A stretch of DNA of 64,000 bases from Pontibacter pamirensis (GTDB taxonomy: Bacteria > Bacteroidota > Bacteroidia > Cytophagales > Hymenobacteraceae): positions 186,001 to 250,000 of the forward strand of contig NZ_SSNI01000001.1 of the NCBI RefSeq assembly GCF_010015475.1. Direction: 5' to 3'. The notes beneath the pieces are model-generated. The model ran no database searches. It saw only the letters and a program-made list of their open reading frames with translations, and had not been told where the DNA came from. Positions 53,017 to 64,000 of the stretch are shown here, one piece after another; the first letter of the stretch is position 1, and each line of letters starts with the position of its first letter. The position numbers were made by a program, and so were the translations under genes.

Positions 53017-56000
53017 TTGGCTAACAATAGAACGACAGAGCGAATAAATTTCGCCTCTATTAATCCGGTCATTGACTATCCTGACTTCTTAGATGTTCAG
53101 CTTCAGTCATTTCAGGACTTCTTTCAGTTGGAGACACCAGCGGAGAATAGGGCTCAGGAAGGGCTGTTCAAGGTTTTTGCCGAGAACTTTCCCATATCAG
53201 ATTCAAGAGAAAACTTCGTACTGGAGTTTATCGACTATCATATAGATCCTCCTAAATACTCTGTTGATGAAAGTATCGACAGAGGGCTAACGTATTCTGT
53301 ACCACTTAAAGCAAAGCTTCGCCTGATCTGTAATGATGAGGATAACGAAGATTTCGAAACAATCGAGCAGGAAGTGTTCTTGGGTAACATCCCATACATG
53401 ACCGAGAAAGGTTCTTTCGTAATCAATGGTGCAGAGCGTGTTATTGTATCGCAGCTTCACAGATCACCAGGTGTGTTCTTTGCACAAAGTAAGCATACAA
53501 ATGGTACAAAGCTATACTCTGCCAGAATTATTCCTTTCAAAGGATCGTGGGTAGAGTTTGCCACTGACGTGAACAACGTGATGTATGCCTACATCGACCG
53601 TAAGAAGAAATTCCCGGTTACAACGCTGCTGCGTGCCATTGGTTACGGTACTGACAAGGATATCCTGGATCTGTTCGGCCTTTCTGAGGAAATCCCGGCA
53701 GATAAGAACTCTCTGAAAAACTCTATCGGAAGAAGACTTGCTGCACGTGTTCTGAGAACATGGACTGAAGACTTCGTAGACGAGGACACAGGTGAGGTAG
53801 TATCCATCGACCGTAACGAAGTGATCCTGGAGCGCGACTCTGAACTCACTCCGGAGGATATCGATATCATTGTAGATTCAGGTGTAAAATCAATTATTCT
53901 GCACCGCGAGAATGTGAACATCGCGGACTACGCGATTATATATAATACGCTTCAGAAAGACAACTCTAACTCTGAGCAGGAAGCAGTAGAGCAAATCTAC
54001 CGCCAGCTGCGGAACACAGAGGCTCCAGACGTTGAGACGGCGCGTGACATTATTCAGAAGCTGTTCTTCTCAGATAAGCGTTATGACCTGGGCGAGGTTG
54101 GCCGTTACAGAATCAACAAGAAGCTTGGTCTTGACTCTAACTGGGAAGCAAAAGTACTGACGAATGAAGACATCGTGCTTATCGTGAAGTACCTGATCGG
54201 GCTGATCAACTCTAAAGCTGTAGTGGATGATATTGACCACCTGAGCAACCGCCGTGTAAGAACGGTAGGAGAGCAGCTTTACGCACAGTTCGGTGTTGGT
54301 CTGGCCCGTATGGCCCGTACTATCAAAGAGCGTATGAACGTGCGCGACAACGAAGACTTTAAGCCGGTTGACCTTATCAACGCGCGTACATTGTCTTCTG
54401 TAATCAACTCGTTCTTCGGAACTAACCAGCTGTCTCAGTTCATGGACCAGACGAACCCGCTGGCTGAAGTGACGCACAAGCGTCGTGTATCAGCACTGGG
54501 GCCAGGCGGTCTGTCAAGAGAGCGTGCCGGTTTCGAGGTACGTGACGTTCACTACACGCACTACGGCCGTCTCTGTACCATTGAAACACCGGAAGGTCCG
54601 AATATTGGTCTGATTTCGTCGCTTTGTGTGCACGCCCGCGTGAACCACATGGGCTTTATCGAAACACCTTACAGAAAGGTGATTGAAGGTAAAGTAGTAG
54701 TGGATGGCTCTGTAGAGTATCTTACTGCCGAGGAAGAAGACACCCACCACATCGCGCAGGCTAACGCCGTAATTGATGAGGGCGGTAACTTTGTGAACCC
54801 GACTGTAAAAGGACGTTTTGAGGGTGACTTCCCTGTGGAATCACCGGAAACATATACCTATATGGACGTTGCGCCGAACCAAATTGTATCGGTAGCGGCT
54901 TCTATGATACCGTTCTTGGAGCATGATGATGCCAACCGTGCCCTGATGGGTTCGAACATGCAACGTCAGGCTGTGCCACTGCTGAAAGCAGAGGCTCCGA
55001 TTGTAGGTACTGGTCTGGAAAGAAGAGCAGCTATCGACTCCAGAGCTTTGGTGATTGCAGAAGGCGACGGTGTAATTGACTTTGTTGACTCCTCTAAGAT
55101 TGTGGTGAAGTACGACCTGAGCGAAGATGAGAAACTTGTTTCCTTTGACGCGGAGTACGTAACCTACAAAATGGTGAAGTTTAGAAGAACTAACCAGGAT
55201 ACGTGCATCAACCTCTCTCCGATTGTGAGAAAAGGAGATCGCGTTACCAAAGGGGAGCCGCTTTGCGAAGGCTATGCCACTAACAACGGCGAGCTGGCCA
55301 TCGGACGTAACATGCAGGTGGCGTTCATGCCATGGCAGGGTTATAACTTTGAAGATGCTATCGTAATCTCTGAAAAGGTAGTGCGTGATGATATATTCAC
55401 GTCTATCCATATTGAAGAGTTTGAGCTGGAAGTTCGCGAGACAAAGCGGGGTGAGGAAGAATTAACTTCTGAAATCCCGAATGTAAGCGAAGAAGCAGTA
55501 AGAAACTTGGATGAAAACGGTATCATCCGCATCGGTGCGGAAGTAACGGAAGGAGATATCCTGATTGGTAAAATCACGCCGAAAGGAGAGACAGACCCTA
55601 CGCCAGAGGAGAAGCTGCTTCGTGCCATCTTCGGTGATAAAGCCGGTGATGTGAAAGATGCGTCGCTTAAAGCACCGCCATCATTGAATGGTGTGGTGAT
55701 TGAGACAAAGCTTTTCTCTCGTCCGAAGAAAGACAAGAACCTGCGTGCCAAGTCTAAGAAAGAGGTTGAAGAACTGAAGGTAAAATACAGCAGAGACCTG
55801 ATCAGCATCAAGAATGTGATGGCTGACAAGCTTGTTGGTTTACTGGAAGGGAAAACGTCACAGGGAATCAAGCACAAGTTCGGTGATGATATCCTTTCAA
55901 AAGGAGTGAAGTTCACCAGAAAGAACATCACTGAAGCATTGTTCCCTGAGAAAAACCCTTACAAGGACGAAAGCAACTATGCTGTTCCGGAAGAAGTGAA

Positions 56001-56889
56001 CATGTTCAAGGACCTGATCCTAGAGAACTGGACAGCTGACGAAAAAGTGAACACTATGCTGGTGGAGCTTGTTAAGAACTACAACAAGCGCAGAAACATC
56101 ACTTCTGCACACTTCAAGCGTGAGCGTTTCACGTTGGAGGTAGGAGATGAGTTACCAGCAGGTATCGTGCAGCTAGCTAAAGTGTACATCGCTAAGAAGC
56201 GTAAGCTGAAAGTGGGTGATAAGATGGCGGGACGTCACGGTAACAAAGGTGTGGTAGCAAGAATCGTTCGTGAGGAGGATATGCCGTTCTTAGAAGACGG
56301 TACTCCAATGGACATCGTGCTGAACCCACTGGGTGTACCTTCTAGGATGAACATCGGTCAGATTTACGAGACGGTGCTTGGATGGGCAGGTCTGAAGCTG
56401 GGTAGAAAATACGCTACACCAATTTTCGACGGTGCCACGGAAGAGCAGGTTTCTGCTGAGCTGGCTGAGGCTGGACTTCCACATTTTGGACGTTCTTACC
56501 TGTTTGATGGCTTGAGCGGTGACCGTTTCGACCAGCCAGTAACAGTAGGTGTGATTTACATGCTGAAACTGGGTCACTTGGTGGATGACAAGATGCACGC
56601 TCGTTCTATCGGACCATACTCACTTATTACACAGCAGCCATTGGGTGGTAAAGCCCAGTTCGGTGGTCAGCGTTTCGGTGAGATGGAGGTGTGGGCGTTG
56701 GAGGCATTCGGTGCTTCAAACGTGCTGCAGGAAATACTTACAGTGAAATCAGATGACGTGATTGGCCGTGCGAAAGCTTATGAAGCAATCGTAAAAGGCG
56801 ATGTGTTGCCGAAACCAAATATCCCTGAGTCATTCAACGTACTGATTCACGAGCTAAGAGGTCTGGCACTGGAGATTACGTTAGAATAA
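53017..56889 (+). CDS. rpoB: RNA polymerase beta subunit
   Basis: A 1290-residue core subunit. The start codon is TTG (53017-53019), giving (M)[16 protein letters not shown]; no ATG or GTG is better placed. The rifampicin pocket is intact: [17 protein letters not shown], then [42 protein letters not shown] and the C-terminal [22 protein letters not shown] are canonical. No insertions or odd truncations are seen. It is 157 bp from rplL, with a hairpin in that gap, and 107 bp before rpoC. Confidence 0.99.
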   Translation: MANNRTTERINFASINPVIDYPDFLDVQLQSFQDFFQLETPAENRAQEGLFKVFAENFPISDSRENFVLEFIDYHIDPPKYSVDESIDRGLTYSVPLKAKLRLICNDEDNEDFETIEQEVFLGNIPYMTEKGSFVINGAERVIVSQLHRSPGVFFAQSKHTNGTKLYSARIIPFKGSWVEFATDVNNVMYAYIDRKKKFPVTTLLRAIGYGTDKDILDLFGLSEEIPADKNSLKNSIGRRLAARVLRTWTEDFVDEDTGEVVSIDRNEVILERDSELTPEDIDIIVDSGVKSIILHRENVNIADYAIIYNTLQKDNSNSEQEAVEQIYRQLRNTEAPDVETARDIIQKLFFSDKRYDLGEVGRYRINKKLGLDSNWEAKVLTNEDIVLIVKYLIGLINSKAVVDDIDHLSNRRVRTVGEQLYAQFGVGLARMARTIKERMNVRDNEDFKPVDLINARTLSSVINSFFGTNQLSQFMDQTNPLAEVTHKRRVSALGPGGLSRERAGFEVRDVHYTHYGRLCTIETPEGPNIGLISSLCVHARVNHMGFIETPYRKVIEGKVVVDGSVEYLTAEEEDTHHIAQANAVIDEGGNFVNPTVKGRFEGDFPVESPETYTYMDVAPNQIVSVAASMIPFLEHDDANRALMGSNMQRQAVPLLKAEAPIVGTGLERRAAIDSRALVIAEGDGVIDFVDSSKIVVKYDLSEDEKLVSFDAEYVTYKMVKFRRTNQDTCINLSPIVRKGDRVTKGEPLCEGYATNNGELAIGRNMQVAFMPWQGYNFEDAIVISEKVVRDDIFTSIHIEEFELEVRETKRGEEELTSEIPNVSEEAVRNLDENGIIRIGAEVTEGDILIGKITPKGETDPTPEEKLLRAIFGDKAGDVKDASLKAPPSLNGVVIETKLFSRPKKDKNLRAKSKKEVEELKVKYSRDLISIKNVMADKLVGLLEGKTSQGIKHKFGDDILSKGVKFTRKNITEALFPEKNPYKDESNYAVPEEVNMFKDLILENWTADEKVNTMLVELVKNYNKRRNITSAHFKRERFTLEVGDELPAGIVQLAKVYIAKKRKLKVGDKMAGRHGNKGVVARIVREEDMPFLEDGTPMDIVLNPLGVPSRMNIGQIYETVLGWAGLKLGRKYATPIFDGATEEQVSAELAEAGLPHFGRSYLFDGLSGDRFDQPVTVGVIYMLKLGHLVDDKMHARSIGPYSLITQQPLGGKAQFGGQRFGEMEVWALEAFGASNVLQEILTVKSDDVIGRAKAYEAIVKGDVLPKPNIPESFNVLIHELRGLALEITLE

Positions 56890-56900
56890 TAAACCATACA

Positions 56901-56932
56901 CTAAGCGCTAAGGCTACGGCCGAAGCGCTTAG
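56901..56932 (+). promoter_or_regulatory. Hairpin between rpoB and rpoC
   Basis: CTAAGCGCT (56901-56909) pairs with AGCGCTTAG (56924-56932). There is no T-run, so it is more likely an mRNA-processing or stability element than a terminator. Confidence 0.45.
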
Positions 56933-56996
56933 CTTGTATTTGGACCGATTTTAGCTGTAAAGCCAATTCATTGTATCGACATTATTATAATATAAT

Positions 56997-59900
56997 ATGG
57001 CATTTGCGAAAAACAAAAAGCTTTCTCAGGATTTCTCTAAAGTAACGATAAGTTTGGCTTCACCAGAATCCATCCTGGAGCGTTCGAACGGGGAAGTAAC
57101 AAAGCCTGAGACCATAAACTATAGAACCTATAAGCCTGAAATGGGTGGTTTATTCTGCGAAAGAATATTCGGACCTGTAAAGGATTGGGAATGCCACTGC
57201 GGAAAGTATAAGAGAATCAGGTATAAAGGCATCATCTGCGACCGTTGCGGTGTAGAGGTGACCGAGAAGAAAGTGCGCCGTGAGCGCATGGGCCACATCG
57301 AACTGGTAGTTCCGGTGGCGCATATCTGGTACTTCAAATCGCTTCCGAACAAAATCGGATATCTGCTGGGCTTACCAACAAAGAAGCTTGACCAGATAAT
57401 CTATTACGAAAGATATGCAGTAATCCAACCAGGTATTCTGGCAGAAGACGGTGTGAACACACTGGACTTTCTGACAGAGGATGAGTACCTGGATATGATT
57501 GACAAGCTTCCGCGTGAGAACCAGGCGTTGGATAACAACGACCCAAACAAGTTCATCGCGCGGATGGGTGCTGAGGCGCTGCAAATGCTACTGGAGCGTA
57601 CCAACCTGGACGATATGTCTTATGAGTTGCGTCACTCTGCCGCACACGAAACTTCTCAGCAGCGTAAGGCAGATGCGTTAAAGCGACTGCGTGTTGTAGA
57701 GGCTTTCCGTGATGCTGCTACCCGCATCGAGAACAGACCAGAGTGGATGATCATCCGCATGGTGCCTGTTATTCCGCCAGAACTTCGTCCGCTTGTTCCG
57801 TTGGATGGTGGCCGTTTCGCTACCTCTGACCTGAACGACCTTTACAGACGTGTGATTATCCGTAATAACCGTCTGAAGCGCCTGATAGAGATTAAAGCCC
57901 CTGAAGTAATCCTTCGTAACGAGAAGCGAATGCTGCAGGAAGCCGTTGACTCCCTGTTTGACAACTCACGTAAAGTGAACGCTGTTCGTGCAGAAGGTAA
58001 CCGTGCTTTAAAATCTCTTTCTGACATGCTGAAAGGTAAGCAGGGACGTTTCCGTCAGAACTTGCTTGGTAAGCGTGTGGATTATTCCGGACGTTCGGTG
58101 ATTGTAGTTGGTCCTGAACTGAAGCTGCATGAGTGCGGTCTGCCTAAGAACATGGCAGCTGAACTCTTCAAGCCGTTCATCATCCGCAAGCTAATCGAAA
58201 GAGGCATCGTGAAAACGGTGAAGTCTGCGAAGAAGATTGTAGACCGCAAGGACCCTGTTGTTTGGGATATTCTGGAGAATGTGCTGAAAGGCCACCCAGT
58301 ACTCCTTAATCGTGCTCCTACGCTCCACAGATTAGGTATCCAGGCATTCCAGCCGAAACTGATCGAAGGAAAAGCGATACAGCTGCACCCACTGGTGTGT
58401 ACAGCATTTAACGCTGACTTTGACGGTGACCAGATGGCGGTGCACGTTCCACTAGGACCTGCTGCTGTACTGGAAGCCTCCATGCTGATGCTGGCTTCGC
58501 ATAACATCCTAAACCCTGCTAACGGTGCTCCAATTGCAGTACCTTCTCAGGACATGGTACTCGGATTATACTATGTATCGAAAGGAAAGCGTACGACTGA
58601 AACAGAAATGATCAAAGGAGAAGGTATGAGCTTCTACTCTGCGGAGGAAGTGATTATTGCCATCAACGAAGGTCTTCTTTCAAAGCAGGCATACATAAAA
58701 GTTAGAACAAAAATAAGAGACGAGCAAGGCGAACTGGTAACAAAGTCAATTGAAACCGTAGCCGGCCGTGTTATCTTCAACCAGTTTGTACCTGAGGAAG
58801 TAGGATACATCGATGAACTGCTGACAAAGAAAAAACTGCAGCAGATTATCTCCCGTGTGTTCAAAGAAACGGGTATGGCGCGTACTGCGCAGTTCCTGGA
58901 CGATATCAAAACTCTCGGATTCCAGTCTGCTTATAAAGGCGGTCTTTCTATGGGTCTGGGAGATATTCAGATACCAAAGGAAAAAGACATTCTGGTAGCG
59001 CAGGCTAAAAAGGATGTGGCTGCTGTATGGCAGAACTACTCCATGGGTCTAATCACAGACAATGAGCGTTACAACCAGGTAATTGATATCTGGACACGTA
59101 TCAATAACCAGATCACGGAAACGTTGATGGTTCGTCTGGAGAATGATGACCAAGGCTTTAATTCCATCTTTATGATGATGCACTCCGGAGCCCGTGGTTC
59201 AAGAGAGCAGATTCGTCAGTTAGGTGGTATGAGAGGTCTGATGGCCAAGCCTCAGAAGTCACTTCAAGGTTCCGTAGGTGAGATTATCGAAAACCCTATC
59301 CTTTCTAACTTTAAGGAAGGTCTGGATGTAATCGAGTACTTTATCTCTACACACGGTGCTCGTAAAGGTCTTGCGGATACAGCCCTTAAAACGGCCGATG
59401 CCGGTTACCTGACGCGACGTCTGGTAGACGTGTCGCAGGACGTAATCGTGAACGAAGAAGACTGCGGTACATTGAGAGGTCTGGAAGTGAGTGCACTGAA
59501 AGACAACGAAGATATCGTAGAGACACTTTCAGAACGTATCCTGGGCCGAGTGATGGTGCATGATGTATATGACCCAATCACCAATGACCTGATAGCAGAG
59601 TCAGGTTCGGAAATCACAGAGGAAATTGCGCGTGCTATTGAGGTAACTGCGATTGAGGCTGTGGAAATCCGTTCCGTACTGACCTGTGAGTCGAAGCGTG
59701 GTATCTGCGCCAAGTGCTACGGACGTAACCTGGCAACAGGCTTTATGGTGCAGAAAGGTGAGGCTGTAGGTGTTATTGCTGCACAGTCCATCGGTGAGCC
59801 GGGTACACAGCTGACACTCCGTACCTTCCATGTGGGTGGTACTGCGTCTAACATTGCGGTAGATGCAACTATCCTGGCGAAATTTGGCGGTAAGATTGAG

Positions 59901-61310
59901 TATGAAGATGTTCGCTCACTGGATACAGTGAACAACGAAGGGGAGCCAGTAAAAGTAGTGATGGGTCGATCAGGCGAGGTAAAAGTCGTTGACCCGAACA
60001 CAGGCAAACTGTTGATCAGTAACCACGTGCCTTACGGTTCATTCCTGCACGTGAACGATGGTCAGATAATAGAGAAAGGTGCTCAGATATGTAACTGGGA
60101 TCCATATAACGCGGTGATTCTTTCTGAGTTCGACGGTGAAACTGCTTACGAATCCGTGATCGAGGGTATTACTTACCGTGAGGAGTCGGATGAGCAGACA
60201 GGTTACCGTGAGAAAGTAATTATCGATACAAAAGATAAGACGCAGAACCCTGCCATTATCGTGAATCCGAAGAACGGCGAGCCGAAAGGCTATAACATTC
60301 CGGTAGGAGCTCACTTAACGGTGGAGAATGGCGAGAAAATCAAAGCAGGGCAGATCCTGGTGAAGATTCCTCGTGCAATTGGTAAAACGCGTGATATTAC
60401 AGGTGGTCTGCCACGCGTGACGGAGCTATTTGAGGCTCGTAACCCATCTAACCCGGCCGTAGTGTCTGAGATTGATGGTGTGGTAACCTATGGTACCGTG
60501 AAGCGTGGTAACCGTGAAATCTACATCGAGTCTAAAGACGGCGTGAAGAAGAAATACATGGTGCCGCTTTCCAAGCACATCCTCGTGCAGGACAACGACT
60601 TTGTACGTGCGGGTATGCCATTGTCAGATGGTGCTATTACGCCTTCAGATATATTGAATATTCAGGGACCGGGTGCCGTACAGGAATACCTTGTAAATGA
60701 AATTCAGGAAGTATATCGTCTGCAGGGTGTGAAAATCAACGATAAGCACATTGAGGTGGTTGTACGCCAGATGATGCAGAAAGTGATTGTGGTAGATGCA
60801 GGTGATACAAGCTTCCTGGAGAACCAGGTGGTGGATAAGATTACCTTCATGGAAGAAAACGACCGCATCATTGACATGAAAGTGGTAGAGGAGTCAGGTG
60901 ATTCACCTAACCTGAAGCCAGGACAAATTGTGACAGCCAGAAGGCTGCGTGATGAGAACTCCAGCCTGAAGCGCAGGGACATGAAGCTGGTAACGGTGCG
61001 TGATGCATCTCCATCAGTGTCAAGACCAACGCTGCAAGGTATCACACAGGCTTCATTAGGTACGCAAAGCTTTATCTCAGCTGCATCCTTCCAGGAAACG
61101 ACGAAGGTACTGAGCGAGGCTGCTATCAAAGGTAAGGCCGATGAGTTACTGGGTCTGAAAGAAAACGTAATCGTGGGTCACCTGATTCCTGCAGGTACAG
61201 GTCTGAGAGAATATCAGAAACTAATTGTAGGAAGCCAGGAGGAGTACGAAGCGTTGGTAGAGTCTAAAAAGGCGACTACTAAGAGACAGCAAGAATTACA
61301 GAAAAGATAA
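56997..61310 (+). CDS. rpoC: RNA polymerase beta' subunit
   Basis: A 1437-residue core subunit. The N-terminal zinc-binding region has [23 protein letters not shown]. The catalytic NADFDGD motif (three Mg-binding Asp) is at residues 472-478. The bridge/trigger region has [22 protein letters not shown], and the second zinc site is [20 protein letters not shown]. The C-terminal sequence ([26 protein letters not shown]) is normal. Length and order fit the Bacteroidota enzyme. It is followed by a DUF3467 gene after 7 bp. Confidence 0.99.
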   Translation: MAFAKNKKLSQDFSKVTISLASPESILERSNGEVTKPETINYRTYKPEMGGLFCERIFGPVKDWECHCGKYKRIRYKGIICDRCGVEVTEKKVRRERMGHIELVVPVAHIWYFKSLPNKIGYLLGLPTKKLDQIIYYERYAVIQPGILAEDGVNTLDFLTEDEYLDMIDKLPRENQALDNNDPNKFIARMGAEALQMLLERTNLDDMSYELRHSAAHETSQQRKADALKRLRVVEAFRDAATRIENRPEWMIIRMVPVIPPELRPLVPLDGGRFATSDLNDLYRRVIIRNNRLKRLIEIKAPEVILRNEKRMLQEAVDSLFDNSRKVNAVRAEGNRALKSLSDMLKGKQGRFRQNLLGKRVDYSGRSVIVVGPELKLHECGLPKNMAAELFKPFIIRKLIERGIVKTVKSAKKIVDRKDPVVWDILENVLKGHPVLLNRAPTLHRLGIQAFQPKLIEGKAIQLHPLVCTAFNADFDGDQMAVHVPLGPAAVLEASMLMLASHNILNPANGAPIAVPSQDMVLGLYYVSKGKRTTETEMIKGEGMSFYSAEEVIIAINEGLLSKQAYIKVRTKIRDEQGELVTKSIETVAGRVIFNQFVPEEVGYIDELLTKKKLQQIISRVFKETGMARTAQFLDDIKTLGFQSAYKGGLSMGLGDIQIPKEKDILVAQAKKDVAAVWQNYSMGLITDNERYNQVIDIWTRINNQITETLMVRLENDDQGFNSIFMMMHSGARGSREQIRQLGGMRGLMAKPQKSLQGSVGEIIENPILSNFKEGLDVIEYFISTHGARKGLADTALKTADAGYLTRRLVDVSQDVIVNEEDCGTLRGLEVSALKDNEDIVETLSERILGRVMVHDVYDPITNDLIAESGSEITEEIARAIEVTAIEAVEIRSVLTCESKRGICAKCYGRNLATGFMVQKGEAVGVIAAQSIGEPGTQLTLRTFHVGGTASNIAVDATILAKFGGKIEYEDVRSLDTVNNEGEPVKVVMGRSGEVKVVDPNTGKLLISNHVPYGSFLHVNDGQIIEKGAQICNWDPYNAVILSEFDGETAYESVIEGITYREESDEQTGYREKVIIDTKDKTQNPAIIVNPKNGEPKGYNIPVGAHLTVENGEKIKAGQILVKIPRAIGKTRDITGGLPRVTELFEARNPSNPAVVSEIDGVVTYGTVKRGNREIYIESKDGVKKKYMVPLSKHILVQDNDFVRAGMPLSDGAITPSDILNIQGPGAVQEYLVNEIQEVYRLQGVKINDKHIEVVVRQMMQKVIVVDAGDTSFLENQVVDKITFMEENDRIIDMKVVEESGDSPNLKPGQIVTARRLRDENSSLKRRDMKLVTVRDASPSVSRPTLQGITQASLGTQSFISAASFQETTKVLSEAAIKGKADELLGLKENVIVGHLIPAGTGLREYQKLIVGSQEEYEALVESKKATTKRQQELQKR

Positions 61311-61317
61311 TTAAGCC

Positions 61318-61635
61318 ATGGCGGAAGATCTGCAAAAGCAAAATCAGATAAACATTGAACTGTCAGAGGAGGTAGCGGAAGGCGAATACGCCAATCTAGC
61401 CATGATAGCCCACTCGAGCAGCGAATTCGTGATTGATTTTATAAGATTGATGCCAGGTCTGCCAAAAGCAAAAGTCAAAGCAAGAGTCGTTATTACGCCG
61501 GAGCATGCCAAGAGATTATTGGCTGCTCTGGCTGATAACGTCAAAAAGTTTGAAGACAGCTTCGGCGAGATAAAGCACGCACAGGAAGCGCCCTCTTTCC
61601 CGATGAACTTCGGCGGAACGGTTGGAGAAGCCTAA
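61318..61635 (+). CDS. DUF3467 domain-containing protein
   Basis: A 105-residue cytoplasmic protein. The DUF3467 core is QINIELSEEVAEGEYANLAMIAHSSSEFVIDFIRLMPGLPKAKVKARVVITPEHAKRLLAALADNVKKFED (in parts); the FVIDFIRLMPG motif is diagnostic. Function unknown. It starts 7 bp after rpoC and ends before the rpsL promoter, so it is expressed with RNA polymerase. This order is common in the phylum. Confidence 0.9.
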   Translation: MAEDLQKQNQINIELSEEVAEGEYANLAMIAHSSSEFVIDFIRLMPGLPKAKVKARVVITPEHAKRLLAALADNVKKFEDSFGEIKHAQEAPSFPMNFGGTVGEA

Positions 61636-61661
61636 GGTGCTAATAATTAATGAATTAAAAT

Positions 61662-61693
61662 TTTGAAATTGCAAGTGGATTTATATACCTTTG
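61662..61693 (+). promoter_or_regulatory. Promoter of the rpsL-rpsG-fusA operon
   Basis: TTTG (61662-61665), 20 nt, then TACCTTTG (61686-61693): exact phylum consensus, 47 nt before the rpsL start. Confidence 0.85.
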
Positions 61694-61740
61694 CAGTCCG
61701 AAATTTTGATTAGAAGAAATCTAAAATTAACAGATTGTAA

Positions 61741-62157
61741 ATGCCTACTATACAGCAATTAGTAAGAAAGGGAAGAGAAAAGTTAACATCTAAATCTAAA
61801 TCTCCTGCCCTAGATTCATGCCCACAGCGTCGTGGCGTATGTACAAGAGTATATACCACAACGCCTAAGAAGCCAAACTCTGCCATGCGAAAAGTGGCCA
61901 GGGTAAGATTAACAAACGGTAAAGAAGTCAACGCCTATATCCCAGGTGAAGGCCACAACCTTCAGGAGCACTCGATTGTGCTTATCAGAGGAGGTAGAGT
62001 GAAAGACCTTCCGGGGGTGCGTTACCATATCGTGCGTGGCGCACTGGATACAGCAGGCGTAAGCGGGCGTCTTCAGTCCCGTTCTAAGTATGGTGCAAAA
62101 CGACCTAAGCCAGGACAGCCAGCAGCTGCCGCAGGCAAGGGTGGAAAGAAAAAATAA
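61741..62157 (+). CDS. rpsL: 30S ribosomal protein S12
   Basis: A 138-residue decoding-centre protein. Features: [57 protein letters not shown] (in parts), in which [10 protein letters not shown] holds the Lys (family K43 position) altered in streptomycin-resistant mutants; here the wild-type KKPNS is seen. [17 protein letters not shown] is the second such segment (family K88 equivalent region). A basic, Ala/Lys-rich tail is extra-long. rpsG follows at 19 bp. Confidence 0.99.
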   Translation: MPTIQQLVRKGREKLTSKSKSPALDSCPQRRGVCTRVYTTTPKKPNSAMRKVARVRLTNGKEVNAYIPGEGHNLQEHSIVLIRGGRVKDLPGVRYHIVRGALDTAGVSGRLQSRSKYGAKRPKPGQPAAAAGKGGKKK

Positions 62158-62176
62158 TTTATAGAGTACAAATACA

Positions 62177-62644
62177 ATGAGAAAAGCAAAGCCGAAAAGT
62201 AGAATTCTCCTTCCTGATCCTAAGTACAAAGAGACCCTGGTAACACGCTTCGTGAACTATATGATGGTTGACGGTAAGAAAAGTGTTGCCTACGGAATCT
62301 TCTACGATGCTGTAGAAATAGTAGAGCAAAGAACAAAAGAAAACGGTCTTGAAACTTGGAAGAAGGCATTGAACAACATCATGCCGAGTGTCGAAGTAAA
62401 AAGCCGCAGGGTAGGGGGTGCTACGTTCCAAGTGCCGACTGAGGTCCGACCGGACCGCAGAGTATCTCTGGGAATCAAATGGATGATTTCCCTTTCTCGC
62501 AAAAGAGGTGAGAAGACGATGAAAGACAGATTAGCAGGAGAGATTATTGCTGCTGCTAAAGGTGAAGGTGCTGCCGTGAAGAAGAAAGACGACATGCACA
62601 GAATGGCAGAAGCAAACAAAGCGTTCTCACACTTTAGATTCTAA
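62177..62644 (+). CDS. rpsG: 30S ribosomal protein S7
   Basis: A 155-residue head protein that initiates assembly of the 30S 3' domain. It starts [38 protein letters not shown] and includes [31 protein letters not shown] and [16 protein letters not shown]. It is 19 bp after rpsL and 2 bp before fusA. Confidence 0.99.
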   Translation: MRKAKPKSRILLPDPKYKETLVTRFVNYMMVDGKKSVAYGIFYDAVEIVEQRTKENGLETWKKALNNIMPSVEVKSRRVGGATFQVPTEVRPDRRVSLGIKWMISLSRKRGEKTMKDRLAGEIIAAAKGEGAAVKKKDDMHRMAEANKAFSHFRF

Positions 62645-62646
62645 GA

Positions 62647-64000
62647 ATGGCAACGAGAGATTTATTATACACACGGAATATTGGTATTGCCGCGCACATT
62701 GACGCCGGTAAGACCACTACGACCGAACGAATTCTATACTATGCCGGTGTAAGCCATAAAATTGGGGAGGTGCATGATGGCGCTGCAACAATGGACTGGA
62801 TGGAGCAGGAGCAGGAGCGTGGTATTACCATTACCTCTGCTGCAACAACAGTAAAATGGCCTTATAGAGGGCAAGAATATCATATCAACATCATTGACAC
62901 TCCGGGTCACGTGGACTTTACCGTAGAGGTAAACCGTTCCCTTCGCGTACTGGATGGCCTAGTGTTCCTTTTTAGCGCCGTTGATGGTGTTGAGCCACAG
63001 TCTGAGACAAACTGGCGCCTTGCAGACAACTACAAAGTTGCCCGTATCGGTTTCGTGAACAAAATGGACCGTTCTGGTGCTGACTTCCTTGCTGTTTGTA
63101 AGCAGGTGAAGGAAATGCTGGGCTCAAACGCTGTAGCTCTTCAGTTGCCTATCGGTGCTGAAGATAACTTCACTGGCGTAGTAGACCTGGTAAACAACCG
63201 AGGTATCATCTGGAACGAGGAAGACAAAGGAATGACTTTCACTGAAGTTCCGATTCCGGACGACATGGTAGAAGAAGCAGCTGAATACAGAGAGAAACTT
63301 CTGGAGGCAGTAGCTGACTACGATGAGAAATTGATGGAGAAATACTTCGAAGATCCGGAGTCCATCACGGAAGATGAAATCATTGCTGCGCTTCGTGCTG
63401 CTACTATAGACATGGCAATTGTGCCGATGCTTTGTGGTTCTTCATTCAAAAACAAAGGCGTACAAACAATGCTTGACTATGTTATGGCACTTTGCCCGTC
63501 ACCAATGGACAAGGAAAGCATCAAAGGTATTAACCCTGACACAGGCGAAGAGGTAGCTCGTAAGCCGAAAGAGGAAGAGCCTTTTGCAGGTCTGGCATTT
63601 AAAATTGCGACTGACCCTTATGTAGGACGTCTGTGCTTTGTACGTGCCTATTCAGGTGTGCTGGAGTCAGGTTCTTATATCTTTAACACGCGCTCTGGCA
63701 ACAAAGAACGTATTTCGCGTATCTTCCAGATGCACGCCAACAAGCAGAACCAGATAGATAGACTGGCTGCCGGTGATATTGCCGCCGTTGTAGGTTTCAA
63801 AGACATAAAAACAGGCGATACTCTTTGCGAGCAAAACGCGAAGATCGTTCTCGAGTCGATGGACTTCCCTGAGCCGGTAATTGGTTACGCAATCGAGCCT
63901 AAAACACAGGCTGACTCTGATAAAATGGGTATGGCGATTGCCAAGCTTGTAGAGGAAGACCCAACATTGCAGGTGAATACGGACGAGGAAACTGGTCAGA
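62647..64000 (+). CDS. fusA: Translation elongation factor G (3' end cut by window)
   Basis: GTPase driving translocation. The visible 451 residues start [34 protein letters not shown] with the P-loop AHIDAGKT, then [14 protein letters not shown], the switch [22 protein letters not shown] and NKMDRSG. Domain II begins near residue 310 ([27 protein letters not shown]). The rest, including domains III-V, lies outside the window. It follows rpsG in the rpsL-rpsG-fusA operon. It is EF-G1 type by its place; a single copy here proves nothing about paralogues elsewhere. Confidence 0.98.
   Translation, partial: MATRDLLYTRNIGIAAHIDAGKTTTTERILYYAGVSHKIGEVHDGAATMDWMEQEQERGITITSAATTVKWPYRGQEYHINIIDTPGHVDFTVEVNRSLRVLDGLVFLFSAVDGVEPQSETNWRLADNYKVARIGFVNKMDRSGADFLAVCKQVKEMLGSNAVALQLPIGAEDNFTGVVDLVNNRGIIWNEEDKGMTFTEVPIPDDMVEEAAEYREKLLEAVADYDEKLMEKYFEDPESITEDEIIAALRAATIDMAIVPMLCGSSFKNKGVQTMLDYVMALCPSPMDKESIKGINPDTGEEVARKPKEEEPFAGLAFKIATDPYVGRLCFVRAYSGVLESGSYIFNTRSGNKERISRIFQMHANKQNQIDRLAAGDIAAVVGFKDIKTGDTLCEQNAKIVLESMDFPEPVIGYAIEPKTQADSDKMGMAIAKLVEEDPTLQVNTDEETGQ

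Overview
The window looks like chromosomal DNA of a Bacteroidota member of the order Cytophagales, most likely a Pontibacter-like Hymenobacteraceae (inference). The grounds are promoters of the phylum-specific form TTTG-N19/20-TAnnTTTG, many lipoproteins with DUF4270, DUF4397 and DUF5074 domains, two-component propeller kinases, ECF sigma factors fused in operon with envelope proteins, and a moderate base composition. No rRNA, CRISPR array, insertion sequence or prophage is visible. The 5' end cuts a xerC-like recombinase and the 3' end cuts fusA.

Layout. 1-2.1 kb: rpsU and xerC on the minus strand, then an acyl-CoA dehydrogenase. 2.5-8.9 kb: a rightward run of a PHP-type phosphatase, an NAD-dependent epimerase, a TPR protein, a ComA-like phosphosulfolactate synthase, a DUF368 polyprenyl-phosphate transporter, aroE and a DUF1232 protein. 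9.2-12.3 kb: an ECF sigma factor overlapping a protein with an inner-membrane helix and an outer-membrane barrel, followed by small envelope proteins. 12.7-15.2 kb: DUF4270 and Kelch lipoproteins. 15.3-20.6 kb: uvrB, a GNAT acetyltransferase, an AT-rich interrupted HNH-like gene, a PhyH dioxygenase and an SMP-30 lactonase. 20.6-24.7 kb: a B12-type radical SAM protein and small lipoproteins or membrane proteins. 24.7-28.1 kb: a cobalamin-riboswitch-controlled TonB receptor and DUF5074 lipoprotein. 28.2-33.2 kb: an alkyladenine glycosylase, small hydrophilic proteins, a THUMP-like methyltransferase, a DUF4397 lipoprotein and ahcY. 33.4-39.1 kb: a LytTR regulator with its propeller kinase, and two glycosyltransferases. 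39.5-41.6 kb: a second ECF sigma factor, its zinc-finger anti-sigma, gmk and nadD. 41.8-47.9 kb: a DUF4177-like protein, a lipoprotein, frr, pyrH, a biotin carrier protein and an M1 aminopeptidase. 48.0-64.0 kb: the translation and transcription supercluster tRNA-Tyr, -Gly, -Thr, tuf, tRNA-Trp, secE, nusG, rplK, rplA, rplJ, rplL, rpoB, rpoC, a DUF3467 gene, rpsL, rpsG, fusA.

How the parts relate. The last 16 kb is a classic growth-rate gene block with three recognisable promoters (ahead of tRNA-Tyr, tRNA-Trp and rpsL) and hairpins between tuf/tRNA-Trp, rplL/rpoB and rpoB/rpoC. The B12 riboswitch unit supplies cobalamin; the radical SAM protein nearby may use it. Two sigma/anti-sigma style units and a propeller-kinase/LytTR pair supply envelope or nutrient signalling.

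The most unusual signals are long inverted repeats: one of 22 bp enclosing the xerC start codon, one of 23 bp just upstream of pyrH, and a zero-loop 42-nt palindromic terminator. Others are the HNH-like gene interrupted by one stop codon, the envelope-spanning sigma partner, and a CX4CX2C radical SAM motif. I saw no convincing wholly new multi-gene system; the sigma/barrel unit at 9.2-12.3 kb is the best candidate for unfamiliar biology.
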